This document shows positions 14,570 to 23,380 of a stretch of DNA of 25,253 nt, in pieces. How positions within the stretch are numbered: the first letter of the stretch is position 1; the number at the start of each line of letters is the position of its first letter. The stretch covers positions 1 to 25,253 of the forward strand of contig JAFADB010000087.1 of assembly GCA_023425225.1 (NCBI GenBank), given 5' to 3'. Under the pieces are notes generated by a model, which saw only the letters and a list, made by a program, of their open reading frames with translations, did not search any database and was not told where the DNA came from. This DNA comes from Pseudomonadota bacterium. Its GTDB lineage: Bacteria > Pseudomonadota > Gammaproteobacteria > Xanthomonadales > Xanthomonadaceae. A program made the position numbers and the translations under genes.

Positions 14570-15817
14570 ATGCCTGCACCCGTGAACAACGACGCGACCA
14601 CCGGTTCCATACTCTCCTCGGCCATCCTGCCTTCGCGACAGACCCTGCTCGGCCTGGGCGACAGGATGATCGAGGGCCTGCTGCTGCTGGACCATGCCGG
14701 CGAGCTGATATTCGCCAATCCGGTGGCACGCCGCCAACTGCTCGATGCCGCCGGCGGCGAGGCGGGCAGGGTCGGCGAACGCCTGAATGCGCTGCTGCCA
14801 CCCGGTGCGCTGACCCAGGCGCGCGACAATGGCGTATGGACCGGCAGCCTGCCGGTCGACAAGCACGTGGTGATCGTGCACCTGTATTTCCAGCCCGAGC
14901 CGCAGGGCGGCACGTTCCTGGTGCTGTTCCATGGCATGGAGGGCCAGCAGGACTACGAGCGCGAGCTGCAGCAGCGCCATGCCGAGCTGCGCCAGGCCTA
15001 CCTGCGGCTCAACGGCACCCAGGAAAAGCTGTTGCAGTCGGAGAAGATGGCCTCCATCGGCCAGCTCGCCGCCGGCGTGGCGCACGAGATCAACAATCCG
15101 ATCGGCTACGTGCACTCGAACCTGGGCAGCCTGCAGGAGTACCTGCGCAGCCTGTTCACCCTGATCGAGGCCTACGAACGTGCCCTGCGCGCGCCCGACC
15201 CGAAGGCGCTCATCCCTGAAATCGACGACATCCGCCAGCGCTTCGACATCGACTTCATCAGCCGCGACCTGCCGCAGCTGATGGCCGAGTCGCGCGAGGG
15301 CATCGAGCGGGTGACGCGGATCGTGCGCGACCTCAAGGACTTCTCGTATTCGGACCGCTCCGAGTCGTGGAAGATGGCCGACCTGCACGCCGGGCTCGAA
15401 TCGACCATCAACATCATCTGGAACGAGCTCAAGTACAAGGTCACGCTGCAGCGGAACTACGGCGAACTGCCGCTGGTGGAATGCCTGCCTTCCGAGCTCA
15501 ACCAGGTCTACATGAACCTGCTGCTCAACGCCGGCCAGGCGATCGCCGAACGCGGAACCATCACCGTGAGCACCGGCCAGGAGGGCGACCATGTGTGGAT
15601 CGAGTTCCGCGATGACGGTCCCGGCATCGCGCCGGACCTGCTCAAGCGCATCTTCGATCCGTTCTTCACCACCAAGCCGGTGGGCAGCGGAACCGGGCTG
15701 GGACTGTCGATCTCCTACAGCATCATCGACAAGCACCACGGCCGCATCGACGTCAGCAGCCCACCCGGCGAGGGCGCCTGCTTCCGCATCTGGCTGCCGT
15801 TGCGCCAGCCGAAATAG
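14570..15817 (+). CDS. Soluble PAS-domain sensor histidine kinase
   Basis: This 415-aa kinase has no membrane segment. Residues about 25-120 form a PAS-like sensor (LLLLDHAGELIFANPVARRQ), followed by a coiled coil (125-158). The dimerisation/phosphotransfer helix has the H box GQLAAGVAHEINNPIGYVHS, phosphoacceptor H172. The catalytic domain has the N box NQVYMNLLLNAGQAI (311-325), G1 DDGPGI (348-353), F box FDPFFTTK (362-369) and G2 GSGTGLGL (372-379), so it should be active. The H box with NNP is typical of NtrB-like kinases. No receiver is encoded on the same strand; the nearest is in the convergent gene ending at 15872, which suggests that as a partner. In X. campestris a kinase near RavR is called RavS; equivalence here is only likely. 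Confidence 0.9.
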   Translation: MPAPVNNDATTGSILSSAILPSRQTLLGLGDRMIEGLLLLDHAGELIFANPVARRQLLDAAGGEAGRVGERLNALLPPGALTQARDNGVWTGSLPVDKHVVIVHLYFQPEPQGGTFLVLFHGMEGQQDYERELQQRHAELRQAYLRLNGTQEKLLQSEKMASIGQLAAGVAHEINNPIGYVHSNLGSLQEYLRSLFTLIEAYERALRAPDPKALIPEIDDIRQRFDIDFISRDLPQLMAESREGIERVTRIVRDLKDFSYSDRSESWKMADLHAGLESTINIIWNELKYKVTLQRNYGELPLVECLPSELNQVYMNLLLNAGQAIAERGTITVSTGQEGDHVWIEFRDDGPGIAPDLLKRIFDPFFTTKPVGSGTGLGLSISYSIIDKHHGRIDVSSPPGEGACFRIWLPLRQPK

Positions 15818-15847
15818 CGGGTAGGGCGTTGCCCTTGGGCAGAGGAC

Positions 15848-15864
15848 ATGCCGGTTCCGGGCAT
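15848..15864. terminator. Possible bidirectional hairpin between convergent genes
   Basis: ATGCC (15848-15852) pairs with GGCAT (15860-15864), with inner GG/CC that could partly pair, in the 54-bp gap between two convergent genes. There is no T tract. Position is the main support. Confidence 0.3.
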
Positions 15865-15871
15865 CGCCGGG

Positions 15872-17590
15872 TCAGGGCGTGCCGTCGCGGCGTTGCTCGT
15901 CGTGGGTGCGGAACGCCTGGCGGATGTGCTCGCGCAACTCGTCGTCGTTCCACGGCTTGGTCAGGAAGCGATAGATCGCGCCGCGGTTGATCGCCTCGGT
16001 CACGGTGGCCAGGTCGGTGTAGCCGGACAGCACCAGCCGTACGGTGTCCGGATAGAGCATCTTCACCCGGCCCAGGAACTCGGTACCGCTCATGTCGGAC
16101 ATGCGCTGGTCGGACAGGATGACCTGCACGTCGTTGGTGGCGAGCAGGTCGAAGGCGTCGCGTACGGTGCCGGCGGCGAGGATGCGATAACCGTCGCGAC
16201 GGAACAGGCGCACCAGCGAGCGCAGCACGTTCTCCTCGTCGTCGAGCAGCAGCAGGGTGCGGTCCGGACGGCTCTCGGTGAACGATTCCGGGCGCAGATA
16301 GCGGCGTCGCAACGCCAGCCCGGCCGATTCCGCCGACATCGGTTCGCCGAACATGTAGCCCTGGAACGCGTCGCAGTCGTTGCGTCGCAGGAATCCCAGC
16401 TGCGCCTGCGATTCGACGCCATTGGCGATCACCGTCATGCCCAACTGGTGGCCCATGGCGATGATCGCGCGGGCGATGGCGGCCTCGCGGTTGCCGGCCG
16501 GCGCGCTCTTGATGAAGCTGCGGTCGATCTTCAGCTTGTCCACCGGGTAGCGCACCAGTGCGCTGAGGCTGGAATCGCCGGTGCCGAAGTTGTCCAGGCA
16601 CAGGCTGATGCCTTCGTTGCGCAGGTGGGAGAGCGTCTCGTGGACGAAGTTGACGTTGTTGGTCAGCGCGCTCTCGTTGATCTCCAGCGTAACCATTGTC
16701 GGTGGCACGCCGGCGCTCTGCAGCAGGGTCATGGTTTCGCCGAAGAAGTTCGGCCGCAGCAGCTGCAGCGTGGAAACGTTGATGGCGATGTTGAAGTCGT
16801 CGAATCCCTGGTCGCGCCATTGCCGTACTTGGCGGAAGGCTGACTGCTGCACCCAATTGCCGATCTGCACGATCACGCCCAGGCGTTCGGCGGTGCGCAT
16901 GAAGCGCTCCGGTACCAGCATGCCCAGCGTCGGCGACTGCCAGCGCAGCAGCGTCTCCAGGCCGACGATACGGCCGTCGCGCGCGCTGACGACCGGCTGG
17001 TAGCGCAGGCGCAATTCGCCGTTGGGGATGGCATCGATGATCTGCCGGGCGATGATGCTCTCGCTGTGCGCGCTGGAGGGCATGTAGGCCGCATGCACCC
17101 GCACCAGGTTGCCGCCTTCGCGCGCGGCCTGGTAGGCCGCGTCCTCGGCCTGGTCGAGCAGGGTGGACAAAGAGCGGGCGTGTTCCGGGCACAGGCTCAC
17201 GCCGATCTTGCCGGTCATGAACAGGGTGTACGGCAGTACAGACAGCGGCAGCTCGATCTGCTGGCGGATCTCCTCGGCCAGCACCTCGGGGGCCGGACAG
17301 TCGGGCGTGCGCGGTACCGCGATCACCATCTCGTCGCTGCCGTGGCGCCAGAGCATGCCGCGCCCGCGCAGATGGTCGCGCAGGCGCTGGGCCAGCATCA
17401 CCAGCGCCTGGTCGCCGATGTCGGCGCTCATGTTCTCGTTGACCGAGGCGAAGTGGTCGATGTCCACATGCATCAGCACCAGCCCGGCACCGCCGGACAC
17501 GGCTTCGCGCACCATCGCCAGCAGTTCGGGGTTGCCCGCGCCCAGGCGCGGCGGCAGCTCTTGGTCGGCTTCCGTTACGGGGTTCCACAT
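15872..17590 (-). CDS. ravR: GGDEF-EAL-REC cyclic-di-GMP response regulator (RavR-like), degenerate active sites
   Basis: This 572-aa protein has the unusual order GGDEF (about 30-165), EAL (about 180-425), receiver (445-565), as in RavR of X. campestris, described as a phosphodiesterase controlling virulence. The receiver looks functional: D450/D451, phosphoacceptor D494, S522, K545. The GGDEF site reads GSDEM (84-88), and the usual Lys of YxAKxxGRN is missing. In the EAL domain the motif is ETL (212-214); N271, E303, K354 and Q410 are kept, but the second Asp of DDFGTG is Asn (N334) and the first Glu of AEGVET is Asn (N390). Both are normally needed for metal binding or catalysis, so activity is doubtful. 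It starts 6 bp after the upstream kinase gene and is surely co-transcribed. The symbol is given by architecture and neighbourhood. Confidence 0.85.
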   Translation of the reverse strand: MWNPVTEADQELPPRLGAGNPELLAMVREAVSGGAGLVLMHVDIDHFASVNENMSADIGDQALVMLAQRLRDHLRGRGMLWRHGSDEMVIAVPRTPDCPAPEVLAEEIRQQIELPLSVLPYTLFMTGKIGVSLCPEHARSLSTLLDQAEDAAYQAAREGGNLVRVHAAYMPSSAHSESIIARQIIDAIPNGELRLRYQPVVSARDGRIVGLETLLRWQSPTLGMLVPERFMRTAERLGVIVQIGNWVQQSAFRQVRQWRDQGFDDFNIAINVSTLQLLRPNFFGETMTLLQSAGVPPTMVTLEINESALTNNVNFVHETLSHLRNEGISLCLDNFGTGDSSLSALVRYPVDKLKIDRSFIKSAPAGNREAAIARAIIAMGHQLGMTVIANGVESQAQLGFLRRNDCDAFQGYMFGEPMSAESAGLALRRRYLRPESFTESRPDRTLLLLDDEENVLRSLVRLFRRDGYRILAAGTVRDAFDLLATNDVQVILSDQRMSDMSGTEFLGRVKMLYPDTVRLVLSGYTDLATVTEAINRGAIYRFLTKPWNDDELREHIRQAFRTHDEQRRDGTP

Positions 17591-17596
17591 CGCCGG

Positions 17597-19717
17597 TCAG
17601 GAGTCCTCTGGTTCGCGGTCGCGCGGGGTTGCATAGGGCAGGCGCAGCTCGATCCGGGTGCCGGCACCGGGGGCAGTATGCAGGTTCAGCGAGCCGCCCA
17701 CCGCCTGGGCACGTTCGCGCATGATGATCAGGCCCAGCCCGCGCGGTCCATCCGGATCGAAGCCGTCGCCGTCGTCGCTGACCTCCAGGCGCAGGCCGCG
17801 GCCATCCTCGTCGTCCAAGCGGATGCACACCTCGCCGGCGCAGGCATGGCGCAGCGCGTTGGTCAGGCTTTCCTGGGCGATGCGGAAGCAGGCCTGCTCG
17901 ACCTCGTTGCCGGGACGCCGCGGCAGCGTCTCCACTTCCACCTGCAGCCGCACCGGCGAGGCGCGGAACAGCATGTTGGCCTGCCAGCGCAGCGCCGCTT
18001 CCAGTCCGAGTGCGTCCAGCTGCGGCGGCCGCAGCAGCATCGACAGGTTGCGCAGCTTGCCGATGGTGGTGTCGGCGAGGTGGCCGATCTCGGCCAGGTC
18101 CTCGTTGCGGCGGGCGCTGTCCTCCTCCTCCATCGCCGCGTGCGCGGACAGCTTCATCGCGGTGATCGACTGGCCGATGTCGTCGTGCAGGTCGCGCGAG
18201 ATCGCCCGGCGCTCGTCCTCCTGCAGCGAGAACAACCGTCGCGCCATCGCTTGCAGCTCGGCGTTGCCGGCGGCCAGCGCGTCGCGCATGCGCTCGGGTT
18301 CGCTCAGGTCGCGCACGATCAGCAGCTTGCAGTCGCGGCCGCTGTAGCGCACGCGGCCAACCGCCAGCCCGGCCCGGAACAGCGAGCCGTCGGCGCGACA
18401 CATGCGTGCGGCGGCGGTGTCATGCGGCGGATGCTGCAGGTAACCGCGCACCGCGGCCAGGTCCGACGGCGCCACCAGTTGCTGCAGCGGCTCGCCGAGC
18501 AGCCGCTCCATGGGGTAGCCGAATTGCGCCGCGCAGGTGCTGTTGGCGTAGATCACCCGCTCATCGGACAGGATCAGCACGCCGTCCGGCAGCACCCGCA
18601 CCAGTTCGCGGAACTGGTCCTCGCGTTCGTGCAGCAGGCGCCGCGACTGCTCGTGCTCGGTGACGTCCTGCAGCGTGCCGTGGTAGATCGTGCTGCCGTC
18701 GTCGCGCTCGATCGGCCCGCCGCGGACGTGGATCATCCGCTGGCCGCGGTCCGCGGTGGCCAGCGGCAGCAGCAGGTCGATCTGCTGTTGGCGGCCGTGG
18801 CCGATGTCTTCCAGCAGGGCATCAATTCTGGCCTGGGTGAGGCCGTCGCCGGCCACCAGCAACTCGTCCAGCCCGTGCGCGCGCGGCGGGGAAGGCGGTT
18901 GGCGGCCGAGCAGGCGATAGGTCTGCTCCGCGTAGCTGCCCAGTCCGGTGGCCGGGTCCAACTCCCAGGAGCCCAGCCTGGCGATGACCTGGGCTTCCTG
19001 CAGCCGGGCCATCGCCTGGTCGCGGCGCAGCTGCGCCTGGTGTTCGGCGGAGCGGTCGGTGGCCACCGCCAGGCGCGCCTGACGGCCCTGGTACTGGAGC
19101 GGACTGCTGCGGATCTCCACCTGGTGGAGCCGGCCCTGGCCGTCGAGCAGCTCCTCGCGGTCCAGGCGGTTTGCCGTCATGTCCTGGCGCAGCGCCTCGA
19201 TGATGGCCTGCAGGCGCGGGGTTTCGCGGGCCGGCCACTGGTCCAGCAGTGAGCGCTCGGAGAACCGGGCCGGGTCCCAGCCGAAGAATTCCAGCGCGGC
19301 GTAGTTGGCTTTCAGGATTCGCAGCGTCTGCAGGTCGTACACCCACATGGGGCTGGGGTTGGACTCGAACAGCTCGCGCTGGGCGGCTTCCGAGCGCGCC
19401 AGTTGCCCGTAGGCCTCGTTGGCCTGCGCCGCCAGTGGCCGCAGCAGCAGGTACAGCAGCAGCGAGGTCACCACCACGTAGAGCCCGCCCTTGATCGTCT
19501 GGAAGCGGGTGATCGCGTCCGGGGAGGACGTGACCGCCTCGATCAGCAGGTCGCTGAACAGGATCCACGCCACGCCCAGCAGCAGGTAGACCGCGCAGAT
19601 CAGGCCGATGCCACGGCCCATCCGTCGTGCCAGCGGCTGGGCGGAAGACGCATTCGGGGGCGTGGCGGGAGGATCTGGAAGCATGGCCAGGAAGGGGCGG
19701 CAGCCGGCAGTCTCCAT
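17597..19717 (-). CDS. Membrane PAS sensor histidine kinase, NarX/HisKA_3 type (RavA-like)
   Basis: This 706-aa kinase has two transmembrane segments (about 37-57 and 78-93) with a short loop between. Three PAS-like domains follow: about 110-225 (FESNPSPMWVYDLQTLRILK), 240-355 (IARLGSWELDPATG) and 365-475 (LPDGVLILSDERVIYANSTC). The HisKA_3 helix has ERRAISRDLHDDIGQSITAM with phosphoacceptor H511. The ATPase domain has AQESLTNALRHA (614-625), SDDGDGFDP (647-655) and GLGL (660-663). It lies 6 bp upstream of the GGDEF-EAL-REC gene in the same orientation, so it is the most obvious kinase for that receiver, as RavA is for RavR. HisKA_3 kinases more often pair with NarL-type regulators, which makes the pairing notable. 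The start is uncertain: ATG 19684 is an alternative, and neither has a clear ribosome site. Confidence 0.9.
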   Translation of the reverse strand: METAGCRPFLAMLPDPPATPPNASSAQPLARRMGRGIGLICAVYLLLGVAWILFSDLLIEAVTSSPDAITRFQTIKGGLYVVVTSLLLYLLLRPLAAQANEAYGQLARSEAAQRELFESNPSPMWVYDLQTLRILKANYAALEFFGWDPARFSERSLLDQWPARETPRLQAIIEALRQDMTANRLDREELLDGQGRLHQVEIRSSPLQYQGRQARLAVATDRSAEHQAQLRRDQAMARLQEAQVIARLGSWELDPATGLGSYAEQTYRLLGRQPPSPPRAHGLDELLVAGDGLTQARIDALLEDIGHGRQQQIDLLLPLATADRGQRMIHVRGGPIERDDGSTIYHGTLQDVTEHEQSRRLLHEREDQFRELVRVLPDGVLILSDERVIYANSTCAAQFGYPMERLLGEPLQQLVAPSDLAAVRGYLQHPPHDTAAARMCRADGSLFRAGLAVGRVRYSGRDCKLLIVRDLSEPERMRDALAAGNAELQAMARRLFSLQEDERRAISRDLHDDIGQSITAMKLSAHAAMEEEDSARRNEDLAEIGHLADTTIGKLRNLSMLLRPPQLDALGLEAALRWQANMLFRASPVRLQVEVETLPRRPGNEVEQACFRIAQESLTNALRHACAGEVCIRLDDEDGRGLRLEVSDDGDGFDPDGPRGLGLIIMRERAQAVGGSLNLHTAPGAGTRIELRLPYATPRDREPEDS

Positions 19718-19806
19718 CTTAACGGCATCGCGCGCCTCTTAATTAAGTGCAGTTGCCGCCGTTAACCCTTGCATCCCCGGTTCACGGGGGCAACCGGATA
19801 TTCGGC
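19718..19806. promoter_or_regulatory. Divergent intergenic region between the sensor kinase and the PAS-GGDEF-EAL gene
   Basis: About 90 bp with an AT-rich core TTAATTAA (19739-19746) in GC-rich surroundings, the natural place for back-to-back promoters. I found no sigma-54 or sigma-28 match here, so these signalling genes are probably not under flagellar sigma factors. Confidence 0.4.
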
Positions 19807-22593
19807 GTGGATCAAGGACTCATTGCCAGCTTGCTGCAGCATCCACTTACCTCGGCGCTGGCCGTGCTCGACACCGATGGCCGCCCGCTGGCCTGCAACC
19901 GTGCGGCCCAGGCCATGGGGCTGGCCGCGACCTTGCAGGCCTACCGGGAACGGCTGGCGCCGATGCGCGAGTCCTTGGCACATGAAGGCGGCCAGGTGCC
20001 CTGTGTCCTGCCCGGCGATGGCGAGCAGATGCTCGATGCCAGCCTGAGGGCGGTGCAGGACGGCGCCGGGCACCTGCTGGCCTACACGGTGAGCGTGCCC
20101 GACGCGCTCGGCGAACACGGCGCCAATCGCTGGGAGATCGCGGTGGAAAGTGCAGGGCACGGGCTGTGGGACTGGGACATCGCCAGCGACCGGACCCACC
20201 GCTCCGCACGCTGGGCCGGCATGCTCGGCTATGCGCCCGACCAGGTGCCCAGGAACTCCGCACAACTGTTCGAAATGGTGCATCCGGACGATCGCGAGCG
20301 GTTGCGCGATGCCATCGGCGCCCATCTGGACGGCGCCACCGATGCCTATGCCTGCGAATTCCGCCTGCGCCAGCACGACGGCGACTGGCGCTGGGTGCTC
20401 GACCGGGGTCAGATCGTCTCGCGTCACGCCGACGGCCGGCCGCTGCGGATGATCGGCACCCATACCGACATCCAGGAATCCAAGCTGCAGGAACAGCAGG
20501 TACGCGACCAGCAGGCGCTGCTGCACGAGGCCCAGCGCATCGCCAGCATGGGCAGCTGGTCGTGGGACATAACGCAGGGGCAGCTGTGGTGGTCGCAGGA
20601 GCTGCAGGCACTGGTGGGAATCGATGCGCGCCAGGTCAACGGCCTGCGTGCCTGGCTGCGGCACCTGTCGCGTGAATCGGCGGTCCAGTTCTGCAGTGCA
20701 TGGCGGCGGATGCGCCGCGACGGCCACGTGGTCGACGTGGAAGTGGAGATCGTGCGCGACCGCGAGGCGCCGCTGTACCTGCGCATCTGGGCCCAGCCGG
20801 TATTCGACGGGCTGGCACGCGTGCAGCGCGTGCTGGGCCAGGTGCAGAACGTCACCGTCCAGCGCCAGACCGATGCGCTGATCCGCTGGCGTACCGAACT
20901 GCTCAACCGGGTATCGGCGCTGGGCAAGATCGGCGGCTGCGAGATCGAGCTGGGGACGCGGCGCATGCAGTGGACCGAGGAGTGCTACCGCATCCATGGC
21001 CTGCGCAAGATCGACATCACCCTGGACGAAGCACTGCAGATGTACACCCAGGATTCGCGCGATGCCTTCGAGGCGGCACTGGTGCGGATCGCCGAGGGCG
21101 GCCTGCCCGAGCAGCTGGAGCTGTGCTTCTACCGGCACTCGGGGCAGCGGGTATGGGTGCAGGTGCTGGTCGAGCTGGACGAACGCGAAGGCCTGCCGGC
21201 GCGCTTCGTGGTGCTGCTGCGCGACGTCACCCAGGAGCGCGAGGCCAGCGAACGCATCGAGCTGCTGGCCCACTACGACCTGCTGACCGGCCTGCCCAAC
21301 CGCTTCCTGCTGCGCGAGCAGGCCGAGGAGGCAATGCTCGAGGCCCGCGAGCGCGGCACCACGCTGGCGATGTTGCTGGTGGACCTGGACGGTTTCAAGA
21401 GCATCAACGATTCCTTCGGCCACGCCACCGGTGACACCCTGCTGAAGCTGGCCGCCGGCCGCCTGCACCAGAACCTGCGCAACAATGACCTGTTCGGCCG
21501 TTTCAGTGACGACGAGTTCGTGGTGCTGCTGCGCGACCTGAGCGCGCCGGAGGATGCCGGGCACGTGGCGCGCAAGCTGATCGCCGCGCTGGCCGAGCCG
21601 CTGCACACCGGCGACAAGCTGCTCAAGGTGGGTGCCAGCGTCGGCATCGCCCTGCAGGATGAGGCGCTGTGCAGCTTCGACAACCTGCTGCGCGCCGCCG
21701 ACGCGGCGATGTACGCGGCCAAGGAGTCGGGCCGCAACACCTATCACTATTACAGCCAGGACGTGCTGGCCAGGGCGCAGCGACGGCTGGAGATCGAACA
21801 TGCGCTGCACGGCGCGATCGATCGCGAGGAGTTCTCGCTGGTGTACCAGCCGCTGGTGAACGTCAACGGCAAGCGCGCGCCGGGCATCGAGGCGTTGGTG
21901 CGCTGGCACCGCCCGGGCCAGGGCTATTGCAGCCCGGCCGAGTTCATTCCCATCGCCGAGCAGTGCGGCGAGATCGAGCGGCTCGGCGAATGGGTGCTGG
22001 GCGAGGCCTGCCGCCAGGCGGCGGCCTGGCTGCAGGCCGGAGTGGCCTTCGACCGCATCTCGGTCAACGTCTCGGCCGTGCAGTTCCGCGACCGCGATTT
22101 CGGCGAGCGCGTCGTCGCGCTGTGCCGCCAGCACGGTCTGGCGCCGGAACGACTGGAACTGGAACTCACCGAATCGGCCCTGATCCGCGACAGCGAGCCG
22201 TTGCGCCGCTGCTTCGACATGTTCGAGCAGCACGGCATCCTGCTGGCGGTAGACGATTTCGGTACCGGCTTCTCCAACCTGCACTACCTGAACCGCTTTC
22301 CGGTGCAGCGGCTGAAGATCGACCGCAGTTTCGTGCAGGAAATGCTCACCGACGCCGGAACCGCGGAAGTGACCCAGGCCATCATCCATCTCGGCCATGC
22401 GCTGGGCATGGAGGTCGTTGCAGAGGGAGTGGAGAACGTGCAGGAGCAGGCCATGCTGCTGCAGCAGGGCTGCGACGAGATCCAGGGCTATCTGCACGCG
22501 CGGCCGTTGCCGCCGCGGGAACTGGTGCAGTGGATGCGCGAGCGCCTTCCGCTGCGTGCCGCCGGGCCGGTGCTGCTGCAGGCCGGCAGTTGA
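19807..22593 (+). CDS. Multi-PAS GGDEF-EAL cyclic-di-GMP phosphodiesterase with degenerate GGDEF
   Basis: A cytoplasmic protein of about 928 aa without membrane segments. After an N-terminal PAS-like part come three PAS/PAC units (about 105-225, with WRWVLDRGQIVSRH and IGTHTDIQESK; 235-355; 370-480), then GGDEF (485-650) and EAL (665-910). In GGDEF the core VDLDGFKSINDSFGHATGD is kept but the signature is SDDEF (567-571), so cyclase activity is unlikely. The EAL domain is complete: EAL 695-697, N754, E786, D816-D817, K837, E873, Q893. It should hydrolyse c-di-GMP to pGpG. I use the GTG at 19807, preceded by CCGGAT; an in-frame GTG at 19747 (20 residues longer) has no ribosome site and lies 29 bp from the divergent gene. 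The role in motility is inferred from location. Confidence 0.92.
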   Translation: MDQGLIASLLQHPLTSALAVLDTDGRPLACNRAAQAMGLAATLQAYRERLAPMRESLAHEGGQVPCVLPGDGEQMLDASLRAVQDGAGHLLAYTVSVPDALGEHGANRWEIAVESAGHGLWDWDIASDRTHRSARWAGMLGYAPDQVPRNSAQLFEMVHPDDRERLRDAIGAHLDGATDAYACEFRLRQHDGDWRWVLDRGQIVSRHADGRPLRMIGTHTDIQESKLQEQQVRDQQALLHEAQRIASMGSWSWDITQGQLWWSQELQALVGIDARQVNGLRAWLRHLSRESAVQFCSAWRRMRRDGHVVDVEVEIVRDREAPLYLRIWAQPVFDGLARVQRVLGQVQNVTVQRQTDALIRWRTELLNRVSALGKIGGCEIELGTRRMQWTEECYRIHGLRKIDITLDEALQMYTQDSRDAFEAALVRIAEGGLPEQLELCFYRHSGQRVWVQVLVELDEREGLPARFVVLLRDVTQEREASERIELLAHYDLLTGLPNRFLLREQAEEAMLEARERGTTLAMLLVDLDGFKSINDSFGHATGDTLLKLAAGRLHQNLRNNDLFGRFSDDEFVVLLRDLSAPEDAGHVARKLIAALAEPLHTGDKLLKVGASVGIALQDEALCSFDNLLRAADAAMYAAKESGRNTYHYYSQDVLARAQRRLEIEHALHGAIDREEFSLVYQPLVNVNGKRAPGIEALVRWHRPGQGYCSPAEFIPIAEQCGEIERLGEWVLGEACRQAAAWLQAGVAFDRISVNVSAVQFRDRDFGERVVALCRQHGLAPERLELELTESALIRDSEPLRRCFDMFEQHGILLAVDDFGTGFSNLHYLNRFPVQRLKIDRSFVQEMLTDAGTAEVTQAIIHLGHALGMEVVAEGVENVQEQAMLLQQGCDEIQGYLHARPLPPRELVQWMRERLPLRAAGPVLLQAGS

Positions 22594-22674
22594 CGTTGCA
22601 CCCCGGATGCGGCCCTGTTCGCGGCGGGACCGCGACCGACGTTGCCGGCGCAGGCCGTTCGCCCCTGAAAGGAT

Positions 22675-22696
22675 GAAGCGCGCTCCAGGGCGCTTC
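22675..22696. terminator. Hairpin downstream of the PAS-GGDEF-EAL gene
   Basis: GAAGCGC (22675-22681) pairs with GCGCTTC (22690-22696) across an 8-nt loop, about 80 bp after the stop at 22593. There is no T tract, so it is at best a weak or factor-assisted terminator. Confidence 0.35.
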
Positions 22697-22731
22697 GCGG
22701 ACCGGCCTTCGGGGCGAATGTCGTCACCCTC

Positions 22732-22742
22732 GGGGGGGGGGG
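22732..22742 (+). repeat. Homopolymer of 11 G
   Basis: Eleven consecutive G between CACCCTC and ATTGCAGG. Such tracts slip easily in replication and may also be miscounted in sequencing. No gene frame or promoter spacing that it could switch is evident. Confidence 0.85.
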
Positions 22743-23194
22743 ATTGCAGGCGAGGAGCGTGAGCTGGCCGCGCGGCATCGCACCACGTACGCAGCAATTG
22801 CCGCGCGGATGCCGATATTGCACAGGCAGCGACCGGTCCGGACGTGTCCGCGGCCATCGCCGGGATGGACACGACCGTCGGCAACTGGCCGGCACCACTT
22901 GCCTTGGCACAACGGCGCCGGCTTGCCGAACTGCGTTGCGCCGACCAAACGAGCGGGCCTTAGCCCAGGTGGGGCGTTGCATTAGCCCGCACCCGCACGC
23001 CATGCCGGCGTCCGTTCCGACGATGCACTCGACGCTGCTCGACCAGATGGCGGCACGCAATGACCAGAACTGCCAGCTCGCACGAAGCTGGCTACGCCAC
23101 CAGGCCTGCCGTGGTTGCGCCCGCCGACAAGCCGCATCGGCGGCAACATCCCGATCGCGGATGCGGAGACATTCGCCGCTTCATCCAGCAGGCT

Positions 23195-23217
23195 GGGGCG
23201 GGGCGGGGCAGGGCGGG
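23195..23217 (+). repeat. G-quadruplex motif
   Basis: Five runs of three or four G separated by 1-2 nt: GGGG-C-GGGG-C-GGGG-CA-GGG-C-GGG. This fits the canonical G3+N1-7 quadruplex pattern on the plus strand. It lies in the gene-poor kilobase. Confidence 0.75.
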
Positions 23218-23351
23218 ATGGACGGCACGGACAAGCATCGGCAGTCGCTCGTCCGGCGCGGGAACAGGCCGGAGTCATATCGCTACATCGGCCGTCCGGA
23301 AAGCATGAGGGGTGCATGCCGAGTTCAATGAGGGGGGCGCTCATGCGCTTT

Positions 23352-23380
23352 CCCGGACCTGCACCATCCGCAGGTCCGGG
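23352..23380. repeat. Perfect 11-bp hairpin in the gene-poor stretch
   Basis: CCCGGACCTGC (23352-23362) and GCAGGTCCGGG (23370-23380) are exact inverted copies around a 7-nt loop. No T tract follows on either strand. It may be a terminator remnant, a repeat unit or a binding site. Confidence 0.6.

Noticed and set aside
15753..18401. 882-residue minus-strand frame and other long frames over the kinase/RavR region
   Set aside because: Low-complexity Arg/Ala/Pro sequence, out of frame with two genes whose domains are complete.
19762..22884. 1040-residue minus-strand frame opposite the PAS-GGDEF-EAL gene
   Set aside because: Composition of an antisense shadow; the plus-strand product has complete EAL catalytic residues.
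23020..23080. Plus-strand peptide LLDQMAARNDQNCQL as a remnant of a chemoreceptor C-terminus
   Set aside because: Faint resemblance to the QMDxxTQQNAxLVE motif, but flanking sequence shows no receptor features; too short to support.
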